Both the position numbers and the translations under genes were made by a program. This document shows positions 45,659 through 56,962 of a DNA stretch of 58,000 nt, piece after piece; position 1 is the first letter of the stretch; each line of letters begins with the position of its first letter. The notes under the pieces were generated by a model, which saw only the letters and a list, made by a program, of their open reading frames with translations, ran no database searches and was not told the DNA's origin. Source of the stretch: Cryptomeria japonica (taxonomy: Eukaryota; Streptophyta; Pinopsida; Cupressales; Cupressaceae); contig NC_081412.1 of NCBI RefSeq assembly GCF_030272615.1, forward strand, positions 684,954,583 through 685,012,582, given 5' to 3'.

Positions 45659-45782
45659 AAAATTGACATGCATGATCTCACACTTCATATTGGTGCTTAA
45701 AATAAATATGAGATGCAATTAAAATTGACATGCATGATCTCACATTTCGTTTTGGTGTTTAAAATAGACATGCACATGCATA
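45659..45782. repeat. 62-bp tandem duplication in the Gypsy-C interior
   Basis: AAAATTGACATGCATGATCT occurs at 45659 and again at 45721, with TTGGTGYTTAAAATA later in both units. Confidence 0.85.
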
Positions 45783-46373
45783 TCTCACGCCTCAAAATAT
45801 AGTAGATTCTATAAGGGAAATTATTTATGCCATGATGTGCAAAGCTTCATTGTTACATAATAAGGCTCAGTGATGAATATATTGCACTATGAATAAGGCA
45901 CAAAAGTTCGTGTATCGATCATCAATCTTTCCATTTCATTTTCTTATCTGATCATGTCGATTCTGTCTCAAGATCTTTCTCTCATCAAACATCTTTTCTC
46001 AAATCAATTCCATGATTCATTCATCTAACACGTTCTTTCATCCATTCTCTCTAATCTTTCATTCTCATATTTACTAACATTTCTTCAACTTACTAACATT
46101 ATTGTTAAAATTGGTCTCAGCTCCATAATTTTTCGACCAATTTTTTGAGGGGGCATATTTACACCCTAAGTGTCGTTGGGGCATACAAGTTAGGGCATAC
46201 TAGGGTAGGATTTTTTTTTCATTTTATTTGAAACAATGTTGGAACAAATGTAGACTTCTAAAAATGTCTCAATATTCGCATACTAATTATTCCTCTAATT
46301 GATTAAATAATTATTTAATTATGTAATTTATTTCATTAATCTTATTCTTATAAAGTAAAATCTAGCTACTATA

Positions 46374-47746
46374 TTTTAAGGTCCAACTCTTATATTTTGA
46401 GGTAATGTTTAAAGAGGAAGGGAAATTCTTTGTGTCTCCATGAGAAGACACATCCTAACTTGGATGTTAGGATTTTCAAAAAAGTTTGAATCTACCACAA
46501 TAAAGATTCTCATATTGTTACCCAATGCCTTTAAAATCTCCAATTCTCTATATTCAAGAGGAAGACTTTGAAGATGAATCTAGAAAGGAATAAACTTATA
46601 AAAACAGAATTGGAATTAAAATTACATTGCCAAATTTCCATATGTAAAACAGAAGATTTGTCAAATCAAGTTTTAATCTTAAAAACTTTATCTCTATATT
46701 CCTTTGAATCAAACAAAGAAATAAAGAATACATTTCCATTATCTATCCAAAAAACCCTCATTTACACCCTCCCAATTTTTTAAAACCCATTGAAATAAAT
46801 GCTTTTTCTCAATGGATCATTACCAAAACTTACATATTATAGCCTTTTGATGAATGTTTGCTATCTGGGGAGAAAGGGTGATCACAGAAAAGGTGACATT
46901 CACCCCAAGTTCTCTTCATCTACCCTGTTGCCTTGATTCCTTTTCTTTGTCCCTGTCCACTCTTTTTTATTAAGCTTCTGATGAAGGAAACTCACTCACT
47001 TTATCCTCCATTCTTGATCCATTCTCTTTATTTCTATCCTCACCTTCTTCTTTAATATTTAGAAAGAGTATCCTCTCCTCTACAACACATGAACTTGACT
47101 CTTCGCAAATCTGACTCACTTTAGCTTTCCTTTTTTCCAGAGGAGGAAAAAAATTTCATTTGTCTATTTACTTAGGTTCTCTTGATTTTTTATATGACCC
47201 TCTCTGATTTCTACCATTGATCCTAACAATGTTTCCTTCCCAATATGTTTTTCGGGACTGCTTTCTCTCCCCTGTTCTTCTATTCCCAATGCAGAATGGA
47301 TCACCAGATATTCGCTGCTGGGGAAAGGAGATATTATTTAGAAAAGTTGAGAGAAGGGAAGAGGTTTGAAAGTTCCTTTTCACCAGATCCCGAGGAGTAT
47401 GAGAACGGGGTTTTTCAAAATTGTTTATGAGCATCTTACCAACGAAACCTTGGATATTTAGGATCTTGTTTCTGGAAGTCATTATCCTCCACTGCTCGTG
47501 AGTCCATGCCTTCGTAGGCAAAGGAGGATTGATTGGCTTCCCAAAATACCCTAGGGGTAAAATTGGGATATTGTTCGAGATTGAGAAAAAAACCTTTGCT
47601 TGTTGAAGGTTAACAAGGTTTCTGAAAGTTTTTCCTTTCAAATTCCAATGAATGGTTCCTGGACCCCAAAACCCTCTATTGTTTTGATGTTGTTGATAAT
47701 GGGAAACTTTCGAATACGGGAGATGATTGAATCTCTTTCTTCCCAT
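46374..47746 (-). pseudogene. LINE (L1-type) ORF1, N-terminal and DUF4283 part
   Basis: Minus strand. A 192-codon open stretch (47168-47746) reads GFWGPGTIHWNLKGKTFRNL, FGKPINPPLPTKAWTHEQWR and ends with a basic tail. It is likely the ORF1 N-terminus, by position. Further on (46390-46800) the DUF4283 pattern appears: FFWIDNGNVFFISLFDSKEY, KSSVLHMEIWQCNFNSN, then QSLPLEYREL EILKALGNN (frameshift before it) and VVDSNFFENPNIQVRMCLL. The last part repeats what is at 43294-43440. ORF1 binds RNA. Stops and frameshifts are present between the parts. Confidence 0.55.
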
Positions 47747-48059
47747 AGTTCTCCAACCTTCCTCATTTGGCTTTGTGAGTTGATATTGACATTAATCCAT
47801 CAATTTCCACACATTTCTCTTAGTGTATACATTGAAATATTTTTCATTGAAACAAGGGATCCATGTAGGACTGCATTTTTTTTAGATTGTTTTAATAATA
47901 CGTGTTATTTATCTCAATGTCTTGAATAGAAGTTATTATTTTTAATTATGTATCTACATTCATTATATGATAAAAAATATATATTATTAAAAAATATAAT
48001 ATATTATAAGTTATAGAAAGATAATATTAAGGGCTATAAACTTATAAAATGACATTTCT
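47747..48059. other. Non-coding AT-rich stretch
   Basis: Between the LINE ORF1 start and the Gypsy-D LTR. It could include the LINE 5' leader. No feature is visible. Confidence 0.5.
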
Positions 48060-48814
48060 TGATGCAAGAACATCTAGAGGTGTAAGAGAAACCTTGCATC
48101 ATCCCACAAATGTTTAGCTTAATTTATGGTAGGTTTGGTTGTTACCTAGGAAGCTCATTTCATCTAAAAATTCCTTAAAAGACTAAATTTACAAAGTTTT
48201 TGAGTTCAAATTTTTTACACGTGAGCATGTATGGACCTGAAAATTCATCTAGAGCTCTAGAATTGAAAATTATGTATTGTGTGAATTTTCAAGTAGAGAT
48301 CTAGCCTATAATTAGAGATTATAAATACTTAATCTTCTAAGATTTCTTCAGATTGAACTTTGAGTCTTCAAATGGCATTTTGAGGCCTCAAAAGTTGGCA
48401 AAAAATTGTAGAGATTGTTGATCTCTTTAGTTTAATAAAAAATGAGGTCAATCGATGTGCCAAATCAAAAGTTATGGACCATAAAAGTTGTGCTTCCCTA
48501 GGAGAGAATTGAAAAAAAATCAAAATACTCTTGTGCGCGCCAAAGTAGTGAATAAGGAGGGAAAAGTGACAGGTTATAAAAGGGGTAAAAGATAGAAACC
48601 AGTTTAGTTTTTTGGAAGTTATAGAGAAACAAAATCTTCCAAAAGCAAGGGGAATAAATATGTAATGCATTGCATCCTATTGCATGTTGCATATCATATT
48701 TCTATTATGTAATCTATCATATTTTCATGTAATTAGTCATATTTTTAATAAAGGGATCCATATTATATGCATGCAATATATGTTATTGTGTGTTGATTGA
48801 GCTAACCCCTATTA
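48060..48814 (+). repeat. Gypsy-D 5' LTR
   Basis: Lies upstream of a PBS-like TGGTATCAAAG (48817-48827). TATAAAAG promoter box at 48575-48582, followed by an AT-rich tail (ATGCATTGCATCC, ATGCATGCAATA). The start at TGATGCAAGAACATC is a guess. The end ACCCCTATTAG lacks a clean CA. Confidence 0.5.
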
Positions 48815-49960
48815 GGTGGTATCAAAGGGGGTTGTTCTTGAGAGTGTAAATAGATTTCCAAGGAGTGAGGACATTTGAACTAGGACCTAGGGGTTTTGTT
48901 TAAGGTGGAAGAAAAATCACCGATTGAAGTTAGCTTTGTACTAAGAAGTTTCACAAAAAGTATAAGTGGAGAAATACAAGATGCTTCAACGAAGAAATCA
49001 TGTTTGAAGAAATTTTGTAGTCATAGAAGAAAGATTTAGGGATTTCTAGAGGTAGATTACTGTAATCCAAGAGGAGCTAATAAGAGGGTTTGAGGAGATG
49101 AAAGTGGAGATGAAGATGAATATGTTGCAACCCAAGTTCATACAGAATTAGAAAAAAGTGAAGAGGAACCTAAACAAGTTAGAATATTAAAATCCATTAA
49201 AAATATTGGGAGGAAAGCCAAGATTGATATCTACATATATTCAAGTAGTAGTAATTCTAAAGAAACAGTAGATTGGACTAATGACATGGAAGAGTATTTT
49301 GAATATGAAGAAATAAAAGATCTTAAAAGGGTCAGACATGCTAAGACCAAGAATAATGGTCATGTAAGTATTTGGTGGAAAGAGGTATAGGTAGAGAGTG
49401 GAAGAGGAAAGGAAAAGATAATTAGATGGGATAGGATGGTGGGAAAATTGAAAAGGTGGTTATTATAGTAGAAAATGAGTTAGAGCTTCTAAAGTAGATG
49501 CAAAGTTTAGGAAATCAAATAAAATAGTCAAAGAATATGCTAAAGAGTTATACAAGGTCACCATTAGATATAGCCACATAGAGGCTAATAACGAAAAGTT
49601 AGCTAGATATATCAATGGGCTAAAACCTAGTATCCAAGAATAAATAAGCTTTATTAGGTTGACCACTAATGAAGATGCATACTAGTTTGCAATGAAGGTA
49701 GAAGAAATGTTGAACAAAATATTTTAGAGCAATCCAAGAGGAAGGGGTCATGGAGGAAGAGGAAGGTTTGGAAGGATATCTAGAAGAGGAAGATTCAAAT
49801 TCCAACATGTTTCAAATGTGATGAAGAAGGACATAGAGAATATGAATATCATCAAGGTCATGGAGGATCAAATCGAAGACAAGAGAGTAATGCTAGAGTT
49901 TCTCATTGAGATGAGGAAGCTACATCTAAGCATTCAAAGGAAGCAAAAAGAGGAGAAACC
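48815..49960 (+). pseudogene. Gypsy-D gag
   Basis: PBS-like site, then about 250 bp of leader. Core (about 49520-49710): VKEYAKELYKVTIRYSHIEA, NEKLARYINGLKPSIQE, stop, ISFIRLTTNEDAY, stop, FAMKVEEML, which is the retrotransposon gag domain of Ty3/gypsy chromovirus-like elements. A Gly/Arg-rich part (GRGHGGRGRFGRISRGRGRF) follows, then the knuckle CFKCDEEGHREYEY (49809-49850), where the last Cys has become Tyr. Many stops. Gag would package RNA. Confidence 0.78.
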
Positions 49961-50019
49961 TTATCATTAAATCCTTGTTGAAGGATTAAGGAAAGGAAGA
50001 ACTAGCACAAATGAAGAGT

Positions 50020-50290
50020 TTATTCAAAGTACAAATCATGAGGTGAGAGTTGTATTGTAATCATTGACAATGGAAGTATTGATCTAATCTAATTTCTAAA
50101 GAGATGGTTACAAAACTAAATTTGATAATATTAGAGCACCCACATCCATATAGGGTTTCTTGGTTACAAAAAGAGCATAAGGATTTGAATAATGAACAAT
50201 AATTGGACAAATTTAAAAATTGGAGATTATCATGAGGAAATATTCTGTGATATCATGCCAATGGATGTTTGTCCCAAACTTAAAGGTGAA
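50020..50290 (+). pseudogene. Gypsy-D aspartic protease, element truncated after it
   Basis: Reads CIVIIDNGSIDLI (DNGS active site, 50065-50076), EHPHPYRVSWLQK-like residues in a neighbouring frame, then KIGDYHEEIFCDIMPMDVC, the end of the chromovirus-type protease domain just before the LLGRPW motif. No RT or integrase follows, so the element is cut here. Several stops and a frameshift. Confidence 0.75.
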
Positions 50291-51556
50291 ACCATAGTGC
50301 CTAAGGCTTGTCAATCAATTTTATTTATCCCATAAATTTACAAAGAAGCTACAAGAGAGTTTGAATCAAACTTGATTTTAGGGAATAGATTGAGACTAAA
50401 AACATTGACTGTTGAACCAATGTCAATGAGAGTATGCCTAATGCCAATATTCTTCATTTTCAAACTATTATCATTAAAGGATCTACTTGATCTTACATTT
50501 CTGAATGTGAAAGTTCATGTAGATGGAACGTGATATTCGGTGAATCCACATGAGTATGATATATCAATGCATTTACATCCATTGGCCTAGTAGGAGAAGA
50601 TATAAGAGAATATTTTTTAAAGCTTCCTAAAGAATACTAAGTGATAAATCAGAGAAAACTAAAGCAAATCCTAAAGTAAGATATTAGCAAGAGTAACACC
50701 AAGTTTCTTGATGACATTGTATTCACTTTGGTTCTTGGTTGGGTATAGGTGCTTAAGTAAGATCAAGTTGAGTAGGTGGTAAAGAATTAGGTTGATCAAC
50801 ATTTTTATTATTTATTCGTGTTATAAGTGTAGGCTCCCACTCTATAAGAGGGAACCTTTGATTGTGTGTATCTTGTGAAAATGTATTGTACATTTTTTTG
50901 AAAAGGAACACCACGGATAGAATAAATCCTCTTCAAAGAAGGACTAGTTGGATTCATGTGAATAATTGATCTATTAATCCTACTAGGGGAAGTAGAGACT
51001 AAAATAACATTTACAGACTTCTCATCCTATGAAGAGGAAGATTCTAACAAAGGAGTTTGTGTAACAAATTTTTAAATAGATGGAGATGCCTCTAATAAAT
51101 CATCAAGGGTGTCTACTACCATATCAAAATCTAGTTTTGAGAATACATTATCAAATGCATTAAAATTTTGAATGAAAGAGTCACCAAAATGTAAACAAGA
51201 GGGTTCAGTACTCTCAAGAAAACATGGTCTCAAGGACAAAATAGCCCTCAATTACCTCAAATGATTTGCTAAAATGACTAAAGGAAATAATTAAAGAATG
51301 CTTGTATGATTAGATTAAATTCCCGTTATGTTTAAAGGAAGGAAAAACTAAGTTTGTTTAATAACACATAAATATAGTAAAATAAATATCTCTAAACTAG
51401 AGAAATGGAAAGTATATAAGCTATAGATTTCAATATGAAATAGATTCTATCTTAGCCTTGGACACCGACATGAAATGAGGACCTATGCATGCCCGTATTG
51501 TTGTCCTAACAAAGATTTGGGTTTTGGATTTGTGTTTGTGATATTAGCTAAAGCAT
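50291..51556. other. Unrecognised stretch
   Basis: No identifiable gene on either strand. A plus-strand run near 50340-50580 (YKEATREFESNLILGNRLRL, and KLLSLKDLLDLTFLNVKVHV) has a coding look but no family motif, and could be a relic of the Gypsy-D or LINE element. Confidence 0.4.
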
Positions 51557-53245
51557 ATGCCAGGAAAATCCATAAGAAGGCTTCAATGGATCAGTTGGAA
51601 GGTGTCAAAGATAGAAAATAATATGTCATCTTTTACACACCAACCATTCACTAATGACAGATTGATGTATGGAGCAATGACAATAGAGGAAGCTCACAGT
51701 ATCAAGAACACATTGTTACATTATTCAAAAGCTTCAAGACAAATAATAAATTATGATAAGTCAAGTGTATTTTTCTTCAATACTCCAAAAGGATTGCAAA
51801 GACAAATAGCAAACATTGTAGAATTCAAAATTGAGGTGGTCTCATCAAAATATTTGGGCATTCCCTTATTCTCTATTGTTGTCAAGGGGGAGCATTGGGA
51901 GGATACGATCGATAAATGCAAAAGAAGAATAGATAGTTGGAACAAACTCTCTTGCTTGGAACTGCTGAGGCAAGCATGTCAAAAGTTAAAAGCAACCCAC
52001 TTCAGACGCTTATGAAAGTAAAGTAAGCAATTACTTTACAATTGATATATCAAATAGAGTACCCCAAATTAAATGCAAAGATTTTGGATTTGTGGAGCCA
52101 ACAAGTAGGGACTCCCTATAAAAGGAATTATAAAATTGAAAAGCGTTGTTGACTAAATGAAAGGATGAAATAATCTAGAATGTAGTCAAATCAGACTCAT
52201 ACTCAGTTCTATTGGGGTTTTTTAGTAGCCAAAATAGATCAAACTACTAGCTCATGGCCTAAGGACCTATGTTGGGGAAGGAATGTGCTCCCAAAGACAA
52301 GAGCTTTCTCATGTACAACCTTACACAAAAGGATTCTCATTGGTGATAAATTAAAAAAAATTTGGGATAACTGAGTCACAAATATGTGTACTATGTAACG
52401 AAGCAAAATACATGTCATTGGTGTAGTGTAAATGGGCTCACGACTGTTGGTCATAGTTTTTTCAAAAGATAGAATGGTATAGACCTCTACCAAATGACTT
52501 AAAATTTATTTTTGATTCCTAACTAAGAATGGGCAGGGGAGCCATGTGGGAAGGACTATGTGGCAAGAAAACCCAACCCAAATAGTATGGCAAATATGGA
52601 AAGAAAGAAAAAAAAATCTTCAATGATATAGAAGCTTCATTAAGAAAATTAATAGACAAAATTGAAATAGAAATATTTGAACATCTGAATACAAAGGTGG
52701 CACAAAGACAATGTAAGTTCTTTTCTTCATGGAAAACAAATGAGAAATAAATGGCCTCATCTAATAATACCAAAAGGGGAGAGAGTCAAACCAAAATAAA
52801 AAAGAGCGAATGTGGAATGGAAACCATCATCTATAGATAGGTTCAAAATCAATTTTGATGGAGAAACATGTGGCACTTTAGGAAAGTCAGGGGTAGGTTA
52901 TATCATACAAAATGAAAAAATATTTAATGCGGTATAGGCAAGAGCGATCAAACTTTTGGAGGGAATGAACAATGAAAAAAAATTTGCTACTCTATAAGCA
53001 AGTATTAAGATGTCTAGAAAAGAATATCAAATGAATTGAAATTTAAGGCGATTCATTGATTGCTATCAATGCAATTACAAAGTGTCAAGCTTGAAAGATA
53101 TAAATTTTTAGTTTGGGTAGATAGGATTCACATGTATTTGAAGAAAATGGAACAACTCTCCCTATCTCATGTATGTCAAGAAGTTAATGTTGTTGCAAAC
53201 TACTTGTCCAAAAAAATAATACAACAAAATGAGGAGGTGGTGTAG
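51557..53245 (+). pseudogene. LINE (L1-type) ORF2, 3' half: RT C-terminus, zf-RVT, RNase H
   Basis: 51557-52015 (open, 152 codons) reads EEAHSIKNTLLHYSKASRQI, NYDKSSVFFFNTPKGLQRQI, SSKYLGIPLFSIVVKGEHWE and DKCKRRIDSWNKL, the RT region after the YADD box in plant L1 elements. 52270-52500, with stops, reads LPKTRAFSWTxLHKRILIGDKL and CVLCNEAKYMSLV, a zf-RVT-like domain. 52835-53245 reads KINFDGETCG (Asp), MNNEKKFA (Glu), GDSLIAINAI (Asp) and VCQEVNVVANYLSKK (the usual VAD Asp is Asn), an RNase H. The catalytic YADD and endonuclease are absent. The 3' end is cut by the Gypsy-B LTR. Confidence 0.85.
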
Positions 53246-54450
53246 AAACCTAAAATTGTCCTTTAGTTAAATAAATATTTATTATCTATTTAATCCTATC
53301 TCTTTTCCCTAGATTAAATAAATATTTAATTTATTTAATTTATTTGATCCTTTCCTCTATTAATTAAATAAATATTTTTATTTAATCACTAAGCTTCTTC
53401 TTTCTAATTTAAATAAATAACTATTATTTATTTAATATCAACCATTTTTCCAAATTAAATAAAATATTTTATTTATTTTATTTATGTGATCATTTCCTCT
53501 ATTAATTAAATACATTTATTTATTTATTTAATTAGTTCACTAGGCATCTTCTTTCTAATTTAAATAAATATTTATTATTCATTAAACCCATCCTTTTTTT
53601 CAAATTAAATAAATATTTTATTTATTTAATTTATGTGGCCCTTTCCTCTATTAATTGAATAAATATTTTTGTTAATTTAATTAATTCACTGAGCCTCTTC
53701 TTTCCATTTTGAATAAATATTAATTATTTATTTAATCTCATTCTCTATTTCTCAAATTAAATAAATATTTTATTTATTTAATTCATGTGACCTTTCCTCT
53801 ATTAATTAAATAAATACTCTAATTTATTTAATTAATTCAATTACCTTTTTCTTCATATCCACATGACAACACATTTTTCTAAATACCTACTCCTCAATTT
53901 AAGCTCTCAATCTTAATTTTTCTTCTTATTCTTATTCATCCTTATCTTTAATATTTCCAACTATTAATCTCCTCCCTTCATCATTACCTACCCTTCTATC
54001 CTATTGGTCTCAATTACCTATATGATCATGGTCATTCATTTATCATTCTTGCCTCTTAATCTCAACCATTCATTTCTTAGAGGATCTCTATAAAACAAGT
54101 ATCTCCCTCTCATTTCATCATATCAAGAAATCAAGCATTTGGAGTATACTTACATTCTCTTTGCAAGCATATATTTACATCTTCACAACCATGTCCATTT
54201 TCCCTTGAGCTCTTGTGCAAGTGCAACACAAATTTGAGAGAAACCATATCAAATACAAGATTGTGGACGATAAGAGAACAATGGAGACAGCCCTTTTTTG
54301 TGTACGAATAGTATATTTTTTGTTATTTCATTGTTATTTCCATACATTTGTAGTTTCTCTATTGATGTTGTGTTGAATTAGTTTGTAGATCTAGGTTGGT
54401 GGTTGGATATTTAAGATTTACAAATAAGAAATCAAAATTAAGAATAAACA
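53241..54450 (+). repeat. Gypsy-B 5' LTR
   Basis: TGTAGAAACCTAAAATTGTCC start (a form of the TGTCGACACCTAAAA start used by Gypsy-C), ending AATAAACA two bases before a PBS-like TGGCACACC. A TATAAAAC box is at about 54090-54097. The first 600 bp are a tandem repeat (see 53265-53850). It begins inside the LINE RNase H region, which it interrupts. Confidence 0.7.
53265..53850. repeat. Tandem repeat of about 142-151 bp in the Gypsy-B LTR, four copies
   Basis: The word TTTCCTCTATTAATT occurs at 53351, 53493, 53642 and 53793 (spacings 142, 149 and 151), each time with ATTAAATAAATATT before and TTCTTTCYAWTTT between. The whole array is made of AT words with C-rich punctuation. Confidence 0.85.
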
Positions 54451-54452
54451 TT

Positions 54453-54468
54453 TTGGCACACCTAGTGG
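54453..54468 (+). other. Gypsy-B putative primer binding site
   Basis: TGGCACACCTAGTGGA two bases after the LTR end. It may be a decayed form of the TGGCGCCCACCGTGG site known in Tat/Ogre elements (CG-to-CA changes would explain much of the difference). The match is partial. Confidence 0.4.
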
Positions 54469-56369
54469 AACTCATGTCCCTTATTTCTAAGTTTTTTGAT
54501 TGATTGTTTGCAATATAGTTTTTGCATTTCATCTTTGGCATTTTTAGATTTAGTTTTGTTTTGGCGAACCTTTGTTGGTATTAACAAAGTGGGGAATGTT
54601 GTCTCTTTCATTTGTAGAAGTCCCCTCGGATCATTGATATGTTCCTTGTAGGAAGGGGTTATTGTTGCAACTTCTAAATTTTGGTTTTGCAAGGATATTT
54701 TAGTGGCTTTGTGTTTTCATATCTTAGATCACTTTTCAATTTGGTGCATTAAAAACAACTTTTGTTTGTCATGTCTTGTGCACTTTCATGCTTTGTGTTT
54801 AGAACCCTAAGGTGTTGTGAAAGTATCTTCTCCCCTCACTTTCATGGACCTTGAGTGTAAGAGAAATCACTAAACATCTTCTTTTTGTAGAGGGTCTACC
54901 TTTGGAGAAGTGATCGCTCCAAGGGAAATGAACCAAAGCAGTTTTTCCTTCGAGCTACTATATAAAAGGTAAAGGTGAAAATTGGGGCCTAACATGGGGG
55001 GGTGTGTTATTAGTTTCAATATGGGGTGGAATTAGAGCTAGAAAATGTTGACTAAAGCCTTAAGTGGCTTACTAGCAAGTGTAGGCATACAAGTCCCTTG
55101 AACAGGGACTAGAAACCTTTTCTTATAGGCCCACCCTATTGATTGATTTTTATTGGTGTCTTACTCATTGCGAAGGTCTAGCATCGCACCTTGAAGATAC
55201 TCACCATAAGGCTCCCTTGAGTTGAGATAGAAATCCTCAACTTTACATAGGCAATATGTAGCTTGTTGGGGAGAGGGTGATTGGGTCATCCTTCCAATCC
55301 TAGAGGCCCCTACCTATCCTTATGTCACAAAGATAAGATTCCAAAGAGCTTCTTAAGGTCTTCCGCATTTGATTTGAAGTAAATTCCAAATTTGCTTGTG
55401 AATTTTGTCACCACTAGATATTGACATTAGGCATAACAAGTGTTTGGTGTATCTTCTTTTGTGATAAGACCAATATAAATTTGGGTTTTGAGGAGACTAG
55501 GACATACTCTTATTATTACTAATCACATCAACAAACAATGTGTCTTCTTATTTATAGTGTTTTCTTGCCACAATAGTCATCAAATAATTATATTTGGTCA
55601 CACTTCATATCCAAAAATATCTAAGACATCTTTCCATATCTATGTCACTTTTTATCGCATTTCTGAGACATCCTACCATTTCTATGACATATTCCGTCAT
55701 GTTTCTATCACTTCTTGTTGTGTCTATGGACTCTACAAAATATGTGCCCAACTCATATTGCTACATATCTATATTTTGAAACCGCATCTATGGTATCTAA
55801 AATCATGTCCCTAGTACCTCATCTTGTGTATCTAATTAGAGAGATTTAAAGAGATTCTTGACTGATTTATTAAGATTCCTAGTTAGTCAACCATTAGGTC
55901 ACCATTGTTGCCTTTTCATTTTTAGCCCCTTCAAACCCTTATTCAAAACATCAACCCTTGCAAAGTCAGAAAGTTGGTTTCTTGTCCTTACTATCTTGCA
56001 TCAAAATTTGGTATCACTAGGTGATCCCTTTCTTAGATCTATCATCTTCAAGTATGACACCATTATAGTCTCTTGAGCTAGGATAACTTACCTTGGAATT
56101 CATCATCTCCTAAGAAGTCATATCTTGCTTAAGCTATCGATTCATGGCTATATATCATATTTTAAATCCTATCATCATTTGGAACCTCATTTTAGGACCA
56201 TTGGAAGGAAAACTCTTGACTTTTCAATGTCATTTTCATATCTTAGCTCCATCATTACCCTTTATCATATTTCAATTCATCCAAGTCAAACCTTTTCCCT
56301 TATATGGTTGAAACTAGAACCCAAAGACTTAGAAGAGAACCCAAGAAGCTCAAAGATCTCAAAACATGT
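54469..56369. other. Gypsy-B leader and unreadable 5' internal region
   Basis: About 1.9 kb between PBS and gag without a convincing gene. An open stretch at 55488-55814 comes from repeats of a TCTATGACAT/TTCTATCACT kind and is not taken as a gene. Long leaders are common in Tat elements. Confidence 0.45.
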
Positions 56370-56962
56370 AATACTATGATGAGGATGAGTTTTTCAACAC
56401 CAAAATTTTTGAAAATCATAGTAGTGTGCAAGATTCACATAATGAGTCCTTAACCTCGGTAGAACTTCAAGATCACGTGTCCAACTCAAAATTCAATAAG
56501 TTGCTTAAGGTAGTTTTATGAAAGGACCTCGAACATTATTTCCTAATTCTTTCTCAAGATAGTGTTAAGTTACCTCCCAATTTTGATGTATCTCAGCTTG
56601 TAGAGGATAACCAAAATGGTGCTAGTGCTAGTGAAAATAGATATGGAACTATCCTTGTGCCTAGGTCACCTTCATCCCCATGAGAAATCTCATGAGAATT
56701 ATACTTGACAAAAACATGAGCAATCTCATTCCAATAACCTTCATGGCAAAAGAAATACTAATGCCCAAAACAAAGGTCATAGCCAAGGTCAACATCAAGA
56801 TCCTAATCAAGTTCATAATTGTGGTCATGCTTCCACTAGACAACTTCATGTTTCACTTGATGATCACAACCAAGGTCATGATTTCAATACCAATAATACT
56901 CATGTTCATGATGCTCAAACCCATTCAATGCCTTGTAATCAATACCAAAGTCATATCCCTGA
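56370..56962 (+). pseudogene. Gypsy-B gag, His/Gln/Asn-rich, cut by a copia LTR
   Basis: Reads YDEDEFFNTKIFENHSSVQD, then SQDSVKLPPNFDVSQLVEDN with a stop between, changes frame near 56680 and continues with a His/Gln/Asn-rich run (KRNTNAQNKGHSQGQHQDPN, DDHNQGHDFNTNN, HSMPCNQYQSHIPDEY). It stops where the copia LTR starts (56963). Acidic start and low-complexity tail are like Gypsy-A gag in type, not in sequence. The open frame at 56680-56985 is a different frame of this run and was not used. Confidence 0.55.

Larger units (their letters stand above)
43442..46373 (+). mobile_element. Gypsy-C: non-autonomous gypsy-like LTR element
   Basis: 5' LTR starts TGTCGACACCTAAAA at 43442 (Gypsy-B LTR starts TGTAGAAACCTAAAA). 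A PBS-like TGGTGAACCTGACATG is at 45144. Interior of about 1.1 kb without coding capacity. The 3' LTR begins at about 46249 (TGTAGACTTCTAAAAATGTC, then CGCATACTAATTATTCC as in the 5' LTR) but only about 100 bp of it remains before LINE sequence resumes near 46374. No gag-pol motif in any frame. Confidence 0.7.

Noticed and set aside
47600-47929. 109-codon plus-strand frame
   Set aside because: Overlaps the start of the longer minus-strand ORF1 stretch and has no motif.
55488-55814. 108-codon plus-strand frame
   Set aside because: Built from imperfect short repeats in the Gypsy-B leader; no domain.
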